Program-made: the position numbers and the translations under genes | Notes under the pieces: model-generated | Told to the model about the DNA's origin: nothing | Databases searched by the model: none | The model's input: only the letters and a program-made list of their open reading frames with translations | Source of the DNA: Yarrowia lipolytica | Lineage: Eukaryota > Ascomycota > Dipodascomycetes > Dipodascales | Reading direction: 5' to 3' | DNA: 64,000 bases | Assembly: GCF_001761485.1 (NCBI RefSeq) | Contig: NC_090775.1 | Span: forward strand, 186,001-250,000 | Part shown: in pieces, positions 1 through 8,002 of the stretch | How the letters are laid out: every line of letters begins with the position of its first letter | Numbering within the stretch: the stretch's first letter is position 1

Positions 1-433
1 GAGTGCGTAGCACGACCAGCGCGGGATGACTATTGCACAAGCTATCAAACTACAAGTAGGCTTGTCGTCATTTCAAGGAACTTGTGCTACTACTTGTAGT
101 AGTATATATCCCCTATTAACAAGCAAATGATGGCAGTAGACTTCATAGTTATAAAGTGTAGAAGATGTTTAAGGGCTTAGTGAGAACGATTGATCGTTTG
201 TATTTTTAGTAACTTGAACGGACGATGCTCTTGGTCGTGTCAATATGACAGTGTCTACAAGTGGAAGACGCAGACAGTCTTTAGCTCGATACAGCCAAGT
301 CTGTCCTGTTTCTGCAATTTCTCCAACTTAGCACATCGACACTCTGCAGTCGTACAATTGACTCTACAGGTGCAAAAGCAGCTGGTGCTTCGCACTCATC
401 ATTCCATCTGGCAATACAATAAATCTACTCTAC
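1..433. other. Intergenic, downstream of SEY1
   Basis: No supportable gene. It holds the SEY1 3' flank and copies of the TACTTGTA-type motif that recurs in most spacers of this window (around positions 85-105). The 85-codon open frame at 190-447 runs into the SEY1 3' end on the other strand, resembles nothing I know and is treated as chance. Confidence 0.5.
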
Positions 434-3400
434 TTACAAGTCCTTGAGCTCAACATCATCTCTGGACGAACCCACAGGAGCCTCTCGCTCCCTAGTTTCG
501 CCGGTAGGAGCCTCGTTCAGTACCTGCTTGAGCTTGGCCTTGGCCATGTCCGTGGCCTCGGCAATCATGGTATTGGTCATGTGAGTCAGAGGACCCCACA
601 AATGCAATGTGTGGATGACGTAGGCGGCACCAGCAGCCACCAGAAGGAACATGAAGTAGACTGGCGATCGCAAAACAGCCATAATCTCGTTCCAACCCAA
701 CAGAAGCAGCAGACCATACATGTAAAGAGGAATCTGGGTAGTGGACTGAATGGTGGACCGCTTGGCCTCAAGATACAGACCCTCAGCCTGCTTCTTAAAC
801 TTTTCAATCAGCGACGCCTGTCTCTTTGGGGTCAGAATCACTGCAAACGCAGTCTCGTCATCGTCGTCCTCGTCATCCTCAAGAGCAACAGTAGGCTCAA
901 TAGACTTCCCAGAGCTCAATTTTGCAGTCGACAACAGTGGCATAATTTCCAGAGCCTGCTCTCGCGACTTGGCAAATGCGCCGTCGATATCATCTCCAGG
1001 ACGCCACACAATGGGTACTCCATTGGCATCGTATCGGAAGGACTCCTTGAACTTGTTTTTGAGACGGCTGAGAACTTGCTCTTCCTTGGAAAGTTCCTTG
1101 AGCTCAGCACCGAAAACAGCCCAGGCCTCCTGCTGGATCTGTTTGAGACCCTCGGCAGAAGTTTTGGGTGAACCAAAGCCGAAAGAAAACGCACTGGGGG
1201 CGGAAGGCGAATAGTTGGGGTCAATCTTCTTGATGGACGCATTCAGAAGCGTTTCGAAGGACTCCAGAATTCGGTCCCACACTGTCTCATCGGGCTTGTT
1301 GAGATTCTCGTCGAATTCCTCGTGGAACGAGCTCTTGAACCGTTTGGCAGACCGCGAAATAAGCCGGTCAATCTCAACCTTGCTCTTGTGGTCACGCAGA
1401 GTGTCCAGCTCCTGTTCCAGAGCAGCCAGTGTGTCGTCATACGAGAAGTGCGACGAATTGGGCTGGCCAATGGCAGCAGTCACCTGCTTGGCATTGTCGA
1501 TGAAATGAGCATGGGCAGCTTTGGAGGCTCGAGAGAGGTTTTCGCCAAAAGTGAGAGCAGAAGAGGACTCCAGAGCGGCGTTGAACTGTTCCAGAGATTC
1601 ACGCTTCAGCTGGGCGAGATACGACTGATACACCTTGCCCAAGTCGTTGTCGACGCGGTCCTCCAGCTTTTCAAGAGTCGCGGAATACACCGAGGGAGTG
1701 TATCGAGACGCCTGGGAGTCATACTCGTCCACTGTTTGTTTTCGAGCCTCTCCCATGAGCCCTCCGAGCACCGCAGAGGCCACAGCGCCACCAGAAAGCT
1801 GATCTCGGATTTTGACTAGCAGAGAAAGGAAGATATCGAGCGCGCCGGCAGCGATTTCGTCGCATCGGAACCGCGCAACCAGAATCTGCTGCGTGGGCAG
1901 ATCCAGATCCTTGTTCTGCTCAATCTGGTCCCAGACCTGCTCGGCGTAGAAAGACCATCCGTCCAGAGGCACGTTTCGGTGGTAAACGGGCTTGAAGACA
2001 TAGTTGGGGTCCTTGGGCACAGTGAATCGACATGCCAGCTGCTCCACGTCGGCGTAGAACTCGTTGGGCTGCAGAAGCTTGTGAGGTAGAGCTGTGAACT
2101 GCAAATCAAAGAAGTCCTCTAGTTTGGCATGCTCCAGACCTTCGGGCTTGTTAATAGAGTCCCAAAGCTTACCCATATCCGTCTTGAGGGTTGTAGACAG
2201 GTTGGCTAGAGGAGTAGCTCCAATGTGGTCTCTGATGACAAACATGATTAGCGACCTGTTCTGAGAGGTGGCAAACAGGTTGAGGTTGACCTCAAACACA
2301 GTCTTGAGCAGTCCCATGTTGGCGCCCTGGTAGAGACCAATCTGATGTTCCCAGATGTTGACAATGAGCACTTCGGAGGTGGCGAGAGCGAACAGAGCCG
2401 ATTTTCGCTCAAAGTCCTGGTCCTCACCTCGTTCTCTACCATCAGTTCCCTCGACGTCCATCACAAGCACTCCCGAGTCGGAACAATCCTGGCTGTGAGC
2501 CGAGTTGGCTGAGTGGGGAGCCTCGAGCTGAGCACGGGCCATCCAGATACCCTTTGTGGTCTGTTGACGAGCGGTTTCATTCATGACGTCGAACTGGGTG
2601 CCAAACAGGGCATTGAGGAGAGTCGATTTACCGGTGGACTGGGAACCGAAGACGGCAACTACATGGTAGTCAAGACCAGCACGGTCAAGATGCACCTTTT
2701 TGAAGTAAGAGGAGACGTCTGGGTTGAACTCCTTATTTCCGTCAATGAGTTGGAGCGAGGGAATACCGGCGTAAGAGCCAGGTGTCGACTTGGCAGACTT
2801 CTGGGAGGTAGGAACTGCGTGGGAGGCAGCAGGAGTGGGAGCAGCCTTGTGAACGGGGGAGGAAGCGGGAATGGACTTCTCAGCGGGAGAAGACACGGGC
2901 TTTCGTTCAACAGGCTTGTGCTCTCTCTCCACGGGCTTGTGCTCGGACTTGAGTCCCTCAGGAACAGGGGCGGCAATTGGCTCCGGAGCAGGAATGGGTT
3001 CAGGGGCAGCAATTGGTTCAGGGGCGGCAATTGGTTCAGGGGCGGTCACAGGAGCCACGCCAGACTCTCTCACGGGTCTAGAGGCGGGAGGAGGAGGAGC
3101 AGGGTGGTGGTGGGTGGTGACGGGTGAGTGGGACGAGTGAGACGAGCTGACAGAGTGGCTGTCATGAGAGTCGTAGCCGGAGACGGGAACTCGAGAGGCC
3201 GGAGGTCGAGACGAGGGCACAGGGGGTGCTCCATGGGACTGGGAAGTCATCTTGTTGACACTCTCACTGCTGCTTCTTCCGAGAATATCGTCTTTGGTGA
3301 GGAGAGGCTCGAACGAGTCAGATTGACGGAACGTGCTTGCAGATGGACTCGCCGCAGCTGACGATCGATCAAACGATCGCTCCTTCTCAAACGACTTCTC

Positions 3401-3580
3401 GTCAAACGCCATGGGAGGCGGCACCGTGAAGGGGTTGGGGGGAGGCACGGAATCGAGATGGTTTCGGATCATCTTTTCTTCGGGCGAATCATTGAGCGAT
3501 GAAGCCAGTCTATCGGTCTTATCGCCCTCGAACGAAAAGGCGTCCTCGATCTCTTTTCGAGACGAAGAAAAGTCGTCCAT
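434..3580 (-). CDS. SEY1: Sey1/atlastin-type dynamin-like GTPase for ER membrane fusion
   Basis: Sey1 tethers and fuses ER tubules, giving three-way junctions. The protein is 1048 aa from the ATG at 3580; the open frame continues upstream to 3763, but that stretch has no coding character and looks like leader. The GTPase domain starts near residue 274: P-loop GSQSTGKSTLLNALFG at about 310-325, a QQTTKGIW switch, DVEGTDGRERGEDQDFE, and VIRDHIG as the G4-like motif. A long helical middle follows, then a hydrophobic hairpin at about 948-997 (ER anchor) and an acidic, cytosolic tail. The first 270 residues are a Ser/Pro-rich, disordered extension with an APEPIA tandem repeat. Yeast Sey1 is about 776 aa and begins almost directly at the GTPase domain, so this extension is unusual. 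E-box motifs lie upstream. The family assignment is secure. Confidence 0.95.
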   Translation of the reverse strand: MDDFSSSRKEIEDAFSFEGDKTDRLASSLNDSPEEKMIRNHLDSVPPPNPFTVPPPMAFDEKSFEKERSFDRSSAAASPSASTFRQSDSFEPLLTKDDILGRSSSESVNKMTSQSHGAPPVPSSRPPASRVPVSGYDSHDSHSVSSSHSSHSPVTTHHHPAPPPPASRPVRESGVAPVTAPEPIAAPEPIAAPEPIPAPEPIAAPVPEGLKSEHKPVEREHKPVERKPVSSPAEKSIPASSPVHKAAPTPAASHAVPTSQKSAKSTPGSYAGIPSLQLIDGNKEFNPDVSSYFKKVHLDRAGLDYHVVAVFGSQSTGKSTLLNALFGTQFDVMNETARQQTTKGIWMARAQLEAPHSANSAHSQDCSDSGVLVMDVEGTDGRERGEDQDFERKSALFALATSEVLIVNIWEHQIGLYQGANMGLLKTVFEVNLNLFATSQNRSLIMFVIRDHIGATPLANLSTTLKTDMGKLWDSINKPEGLEHAKLEDFFDLQFTALPHKLLQPNEFYADVEQLACRFTVPKDPNYVFKPVYHRNVPLDGWSFYAEQVWDQIEQNKDLDLPTQQILVARFRCDEIAAGALDIFLSLLVKIRDQLSGGAVASAVLGGLMGEARKQTVDEYDSQASRYTPSVYSATLEKLEDRVDNDLGKVYQSYLAQLKRESLEQFNAALESSSALTFGENLSRASKAAHAHFIDNAKQVTAAIGQPNSSHFSYDDTLAALEQELDTLRDHKSKVEIDRLISRSAKRFKSSFHEEFDENLNKPDETVWDRILESFETLLNASIKKIDPNYSPSAPSAFSFGFGSPKTSAEGLKQIQQEAWAVFGAELKELSKEEQVLSRLKNKFKESFRYDANGVPIVWRPGDDIDGAFAKSREQALEIMPLLSTAKLSSGKSIEPTVALEDDEDDDDETAFAVILTPKRQASLIEKFKKQAEGLYLEAKRSTIQSTTQIPLYMYGLLLLLGWNEIMAVLRSPVYFMFLLVAAGAAYVIHTLHLWGPLTHMTNTMIAEATDMAKAKLKQVLNEAPTGETREREAPVGSSRDDVELKDL

Positions 3581-3660
3581 GTTGGCTGTTGTTGTCTTGT
3601 GTGGGGTGCTGTGTAGCTCGAGTTGGAACACGTTCACCATAGAGCAATAAAGTTGAGCAG

Positions 3661-3797
3661 CACGTGCAATGTGCAGGTAGCTGTAGGGGTATGAAGGGAG
3701 AGGGGGAAAGAAATACAGCACCATGTGAATGTGATTAATAGCCGGAGCAGCAACGCCAATCACGTGGCTTCACGTGGCGTCATGGGGAAATCACGTG
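3661..3797. promoter_or_regulatory. Cluster of CACGTG E-boxes upstream of SEY1
   Basis: CACGTG occurs at 3661-3666, 3761-3766, 3771-3776 and 3792-3797, that is 81-217 bp upstream of the SEY1 ATG. The last three fall within 37 bp. CACGTG is the core site of bHLH factors such as Cbf1. The clustering is seen directly; the binding factor is inference. Confidence 0.5.
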
Positions 3798-4393
3798 ACC
3801 CTACATTTCCCTTTCTCTCATACTCGACAATCGCCGCAACATTCCCTCGTACTTGTAGCTCAGTCTCAACCTACTTACTGTACATACTGGTGTGAGCACA
3901 TACCACTAACAAGCAACGTCCAAGAACTTTAGACGCGGCGCCAGTTTGATACGTGAAAGGTGTCAGATGTAAGTGAGTGAATAGGAGGCATAGCGGGGCT
4001 CAGGAGCAGTTTGAAAGGTGGCTGTGCACACTTATATAGGTTCAGGCATTGTGTTTGTGTAACAGAGGACCCACACTACATCCAGTGAACCACTCTGGCA
4101 AGTCACGGGTGTCATGGTTCCCCAAAACATCTGAACAGCGCACAGTCTAAAAACGGGACGAAATGAGACCCAACCATATGTGAGACAATTTGACGAAACA
4201 GTATACTGTACTTGTAGATTGCTATAAATGGATGATTGGGTACGAGCTGAGCCTCTGGCTCATTTAGAGACAAAAGAAATGCAATGATCAACGAGTCTCA
4301 ACAAAAGGGGGTATGTACTGTACTCGTACGATGCAGTGCAGGTGGGCATACAACACATTTGTTATTTGTTCTGCCCAAGGGCTTCATCAAAAA
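3798..4393. other. Intergenic between SEY1 and the 5S rRNA gene
   Basis: SEY1 promoter side and 3' flank of the 5S gene. Only short ACTGTAC/ACTTGTA motifs stand out (around 4202-4217 and 4315-4330). No coding frame is supportable. Confidence 0.5.
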
Positions 4394-4513
4394 AGATTGC
4401 AGCACCCAGGATTCTCGTATGGTCTCCCACTACAATACTAACTAGGCTCTCTGGTGCTTGACTATGGCTAATCGGACGGGAAGCCGTATTTTCACCAGGA
4501 TATGGCCGCAACC
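4394..4513 (-). rRNA. 5S ribosomal RNA, dispersed single copy
   Basis: The minus strand reads GGTTGCGGCC at its 5' end and GGGTGCTGCAATCT at its 3' end, exactly 120 nt, the usual 5S length. Internal landmarks are all present: CCCGTCCGATTAGCC, AGTCAAGCACC, and the GTAGTGGGAGACCATACG stretch holding the Pol III box C. A run of six T follows in the direction of transcription (4389-4394), a Pol III terminator. 5S genes in this yeast are scattered rather than placed in the rDNA unit, so a lone copy fits. It looks intact, unlike the copy at 35112-35262. Confidence 0.95.
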
Positions 4514-5088
4514 GTTACAAAAAAAACGGCGTTGAACCCTTATATTAGACCATATAAGTCACGTGTGTAAATTTTTAAAATGGGATTTTGGCAGCATTAC
4601 ATGACCGGATTGAAATTTTTTAAAAAGTCACACGTTAGAACAGAATCCTCTCTATCATTCTATGCCGTAATTGTCACAGTTTTTCCAGTAACATCTTGTT
4701 TTTGCAGCAATTAACATATCAACGACGCTATAATCGACAAACATTTAGTGGAGAGTTAAGTGGACAATATTTCAGACTAATAGAATGCTACAGCTTACGG
4801 CAGGGTGCGTAATATGGCTCGAAATACCCGGTATTACGACTTTTCAGTTTCCATAACTATTATTATTTGAGATCTCAACTAAAACTACCTGGTGTAGTTA
4901 AGAACTCCACCTCAACATAGCTGAGCACTACAACACACAACAACACACTTTACAGCACCTTTATAAAATGCTGTGATCTCCACACCCTTTGGATGACTAC
5001 CACCTTGTCTCACAAACGTCCCGACTCTCCTTACCCGGTATCTACTTGTTACCTATATAAATAGTATATACAGCATCGATTCCTCCAA
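4514..5088. other. Intergenic between the 5S gene and the next gene
   Basis: AT-rich 5' flank of the 5S gene and 3' flank of the gene ending at 5089. No open frame or repeat of note. Confidence 0.5.
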
Positions 5089-6912
5089 TCAATGTTTGAG
5101 GACAAAGTCGATGGTGGAATCGCCCAGTCCGTCCTTTTTCAAATGCTCCCAAGCCGCCTCGTACACGGGTTTGTCTCTACCTTTACCTCTGGTTTTGCCC
5201 CTTGTGTTTGCAGTGGGATTCTTCGTTCTCTCACAGTTGCCGATCACATTGAACAACATCCGCATACGGCTCTCTCTGCTGGGTCTCTCCTCTACAGAAA
5301 TACTAAGAGTGCGTAGATCTGTGCCATCAAAGGCTACCCACTCTTGAATAAGAGCTAGCGCCTCTCTTGTGGCATTAGGACGGTTACTGTTGAGTACCAA
5401 ATGAACCTGCGTCTCTGCAAATGAGTCAATAACATGCTGGTCGGGTGAAACTCCTCCTCGAGCCATAAACTGCTGGTATTCCCGTACGCACTGTAGGGCC
5501 AGTTCCGGCTCAGAGTCACGCAGAATCACAGCCACAGCGGCATACATATGCATACCCACATGCTCGTCCATCTTGGAAATATATTCCAGACCCTGTTCGA
5601 CCGATTGCCGCACCATATGGGTCACCAGAAGCTGTGTTTCATACAGAGAAAGCCGACCGTCTCGACGCTTGATCTCCTGGGAAAGCTCCTCGGTGATATC
5701 CGAGTCACGTGACACTACAGCGTAATGCAAGAGAGCTGTTAGCACGTGACGGGGTCGTTGGGAGATGGAAATCTGCTGCCATCGCAGCGCAAATGATTGT
5801 CCGAGCTCCAGTTGTTTAGTGTGTGCGCAAAACTCGATCACGGACGCTCCCAAAGAAGCCGTGTAGTCAAATTGCAGGTTGGAAATGATATCGCGGCAGA
5901 TATAATGCAGTTCAGGGGTAGTTGTGAGCTTGGAAAGCATAGAAGAAATCATGGCTGGCGGCAAGGTCATCAGATCACGAGGTTTGTACAGCTCCCATAA
6001 ATAAGCAGCTCCCCAGGGGTTCCCATTGTCGAGGTTCTGGCACAGTAGGGACACAAATGACGTCTGTGAGACCTTGCTCTTGTATCCCTTGAGTAAGAAC
6101 TCGGCAAGCTCATTTGCAGGAGTAGGAACACGTTGTTGAAACCGAGCCCAGTCCATGAGTTCTTCTATGACGTAAGACGGTTGACGGTCCAGCTCGTTTG
6201 TGAGGTTTTGAATCGCAGCAAACTGTTTCAGCAGCTGTGCTTTCTTGTGCAGCGGATGGTATGCAATGGCCTTGAACAGCAAATCTGCCACAGCGGGATG
6301 AGGTCCAAAAATGCTGTTGAACCTTGAGGTCATGGCTATAGCCGCCGTGAGCAGGTTCTGAGACACCGCCAACGACACAATCTGGTACCCGAGCCACTGA
6401 GGATACGACGAGAAGCCGTGTTCCTCATAGTTGCCGAACGCAGCGTCCTCAAACACCTCACTGTGTCGTAATGCAGCCTCCACCGACGCTAGATCCCGGG
6501 CTTCGAGATAATGCATTGCCAGATCCACCACCAGCGCCACCAAATTGTCCTGAGGGTCTCCTTCTCGGTCTATAGCGTAAGATAGTCGTTTCAGAGACTG
6601 GTTGGGGATGTGTCTTGCCAAGATGTAGTCCGGGTCTTTGTAGAGCTTTTCTCCGAGTAATTTCAAAATCTGGTGGATATCCTTGGCAAATAACGTCTTA
6701 TGCTTCTTGAATTTCAGCACCTCGGCCGCCCCAATCTCCTCGGGCGGTGTGTAGACTGGCTTTCCGTTTTTGTTATTGTAGTTCTTCTGTGGGATGAGCG
6801 GTTTCGGCAAGATTTTCTCGCTAGCCGGACTCAAGACCCCAAACCTGTCGGCTTGCCACGCCTCACCCGCGCTGGTGGACATGCGCCGAAAACCCAGACA
6901 CACCCTGCGCAT
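5089..6912 (-). CDS. Probable mitochondrial helical-repeat (PPR-like) protein
   Basis: I do not recognise the exact family. From the chosen ATG the protein is 607 aa. It begins MRRVCLGFRRMSTSAGEAWQ, a basic, Ser/Thr-rich stretch without acidic residues until the end, typical of a mitochondrial presequence. The rest is almost entirely helical, with degenerate pairs of helices about 35 residues apart (for example YLEARDLASVEAALRHSEV, AVSQNLLTAAIAMTSRF), as in yeast PPR-type factors acting on mitochondrial RNA. The C-terminus is basic (TRGKTRGKGRDK). The frame stays open to another ATG at 6978 (22 more residues), but the ATG at 6912 has the favourable context ACACAACACAATG and puts the presequence at the N-terminus. 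Mitochondrial location is likely; an RNA-binding role is inference. Confidence 0.75.
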   Translation of the reverse strand: MRRVCLGFRRMSTSAGEAWQADRFGVLSPASEKILPKPLIPQKNYNNKNGKPVYTPPEEIGAAEVLKFKKHKTLFAKDIHQILKLLGEKLYKDPDYILARHIPNQSLKRLSYAIDREGDPQDNLVALVVDLAMHYLEARDLASVEAALRHSEVFEDAAFGNYEEHGFSSYPQWLGYQIVSLAVSQNLLTAAIAMTSRFNSIFGPHPAVADLLFKAIAYHPLHKKAQLLKQFAAIQNLTNELDRQPSYVIEELMDWARFQQRVPTPANELAEFLLKGYKSKVSQTSFVSLLCQNLDNGNPWGAAYLWELYKPRDLMTLPPAMISSMLSKLTTTPELHYICRDIISNLQFDYTASLGASVIEFCAHTKQLELGQSFALRWQQISISQRPRHVLTALLHYAVVSRDSDITEELSQEIKRRDGRLSLYETQLLVTHMVRQSVEQGLEYISKMDEHVGMHMYAAVAVILRDSEPELALQCVREYQQFMARGGVSPDQHVIDSFAETQVHLVLNSNRPNATREALALIQEWVAFDGTDLRTLSISVEERPSRESRMRMLFNVIGNCERTKNPTANTRGKTRGKGRDKPVYEAAWEHLKKDGLGDSTIDFVLKH

Positions 6913-6978
6913 TGTGTTGTGTTTGGTGGAGAAAAGTTGATCTCGCGATAGTTTAGAAATTTCACTGAGATACTGCAT

Positions 6979-6992
6979 GGGTTAGGGTTAGG
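6979..6992. repeat. Two telomere-like TTAGGG units upstream of the PPR-like gene
   Basis: The plus strand reads GGGTTAGGGTTAGG directly upstream of the outer ATG of the gene on the minus strand. Yarrowia telomeres use a different 10-bp unit, so this is not a telomere scar of the local type. It could be a site for a TTAGGG-binding factor. Confidence 0.45.
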
Positions 6993-7771
6993 CGTGTGTG
7001 GGGGATACAGACCGACCAACGTCCAAGGGTGATTTCTGAGCTCATGTAAGGACTACAGAATGTTAGCAGCTATACGATTTTGCGTCTTTATTATGTTTTC
7101 TACTGCCCTATCAGTTCCAGGTGGAGTTGGAAGATCGTGGTATGGAAAGACTAATTGGTGGTGGTGGAAGCAGGAGGTGAGATGGATGGTGTGAGACTGA
7201 TGATGTGGAGAGGTGGGGCTCTTGTGGGTGTTTAAAAGTAGATAACCCTGCTTAAATATTATAATTATGGGAATTCATTACTTTTTTTGTGATCAAAAGC
7301 TACTCTTTGGGGTCTTTTCGGTGGTATGAGTCGTCCAATAACTGTTAGGACTTCTGTACAATAATTTGGTAGAACCGTATTGGGGGTGTCGGCAGTTCGA
7401 GGATGCGACGGTTGTTGAAACTGGTTTGAGAATGCTCAACGCAACACGCAACAAAACACACAAATGACAAGACAGGCTGGATGACAAGACATTATGGCTT
7501 ATATAAGCAGTTCACCGCAGCAGGTTGGAGATTAAATGACTTTTGATTATAATGTTCAATAAAACAGCCTCAATGAGTTCCTCATTTGAAGCCCCATGTT
7601 GGATGTCTATGTACATCCTGGGTCTGGCTATTGAGCGTGCTGGATTGAGATTCTGAATGGGCTGTGAGTACTATTAGTACTAAGATGTTGGAATACTTAA
7701 GACGGCGGAAGAAGTGAAGCAGCAGTATCGATCTCTCTCCACTCTCACCATTCTATCTCATCACCACCAAG
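6993..7771. other. Divergent intergenic region
   Basis: It separates the minus-strand PPR-like gene from the plus-strand zinc-finger ORF and probably holds both promoters. The last 60 bp before 7772 are a pyrimidine-rich leader (CTCTCTCCACTCTCACC) as seen upstream of expressed genes here. The 64-codon frame at 7293-7487 has no recognisable content. Confidence 0.5.
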
Positions 7772-8002
7772 ATGACTATCAGCAACTACTGCGTGGACCC
7801 GTATGTGGCTCACGAAAAGCACTCCAACTACGAAATCTTCACTGATGAACCTGCCGAACGGGGAGCTAGCTACACCTGCGACTGGTGTGACAAGTTCTAT
7901 CCCAACTGGAAGGAATACAAGTTGCACGTCCGGCCTTGTCTGATGAATTTCATTGGCTATTATCCGCCGACCGATCCAATCAGGCTGACAGATGAAAAGT
8001 GA
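7772..8002 (+). CDS. Small orphan C2HC zinc-finger protein, MYST-finger-like
   Basis: A 76-aa ORF with ATG context CACCACCAAGATG and a pyrimidine-rich leader. Residues 36-56 read CDWCDKFYPNWKEYKLHVRPC, giving C-x2-C-x12-H-x3-C. That is the spacing of the zinc finger in MYST histone acetyltransferases (CEFCLKYM...RRHMAKC in Esa1/Tip60). The flanks agree too: NYEI ahead of the finger resembles KYEI of MYST proteins, and YYPPTDPIR after it resembles HPPGDEIYR. The acetyl-CoA-binding domain that normally follows is absent, and the next 570 bp hold nothing like it. It may be a free-standing microprotein that binds a MYST partner, or the remnant of a duplicated gene. The finger is seen; homology is judged by eye; expression is unknown. 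Confidence 0.6.
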   Translation: MTISNYCVDPYVAHEKHSNYEIFTDEPAERGASYTCDWCDKFYPNWKEYKLHVRPCLMNFIGYYPPTDPIRLTDEK

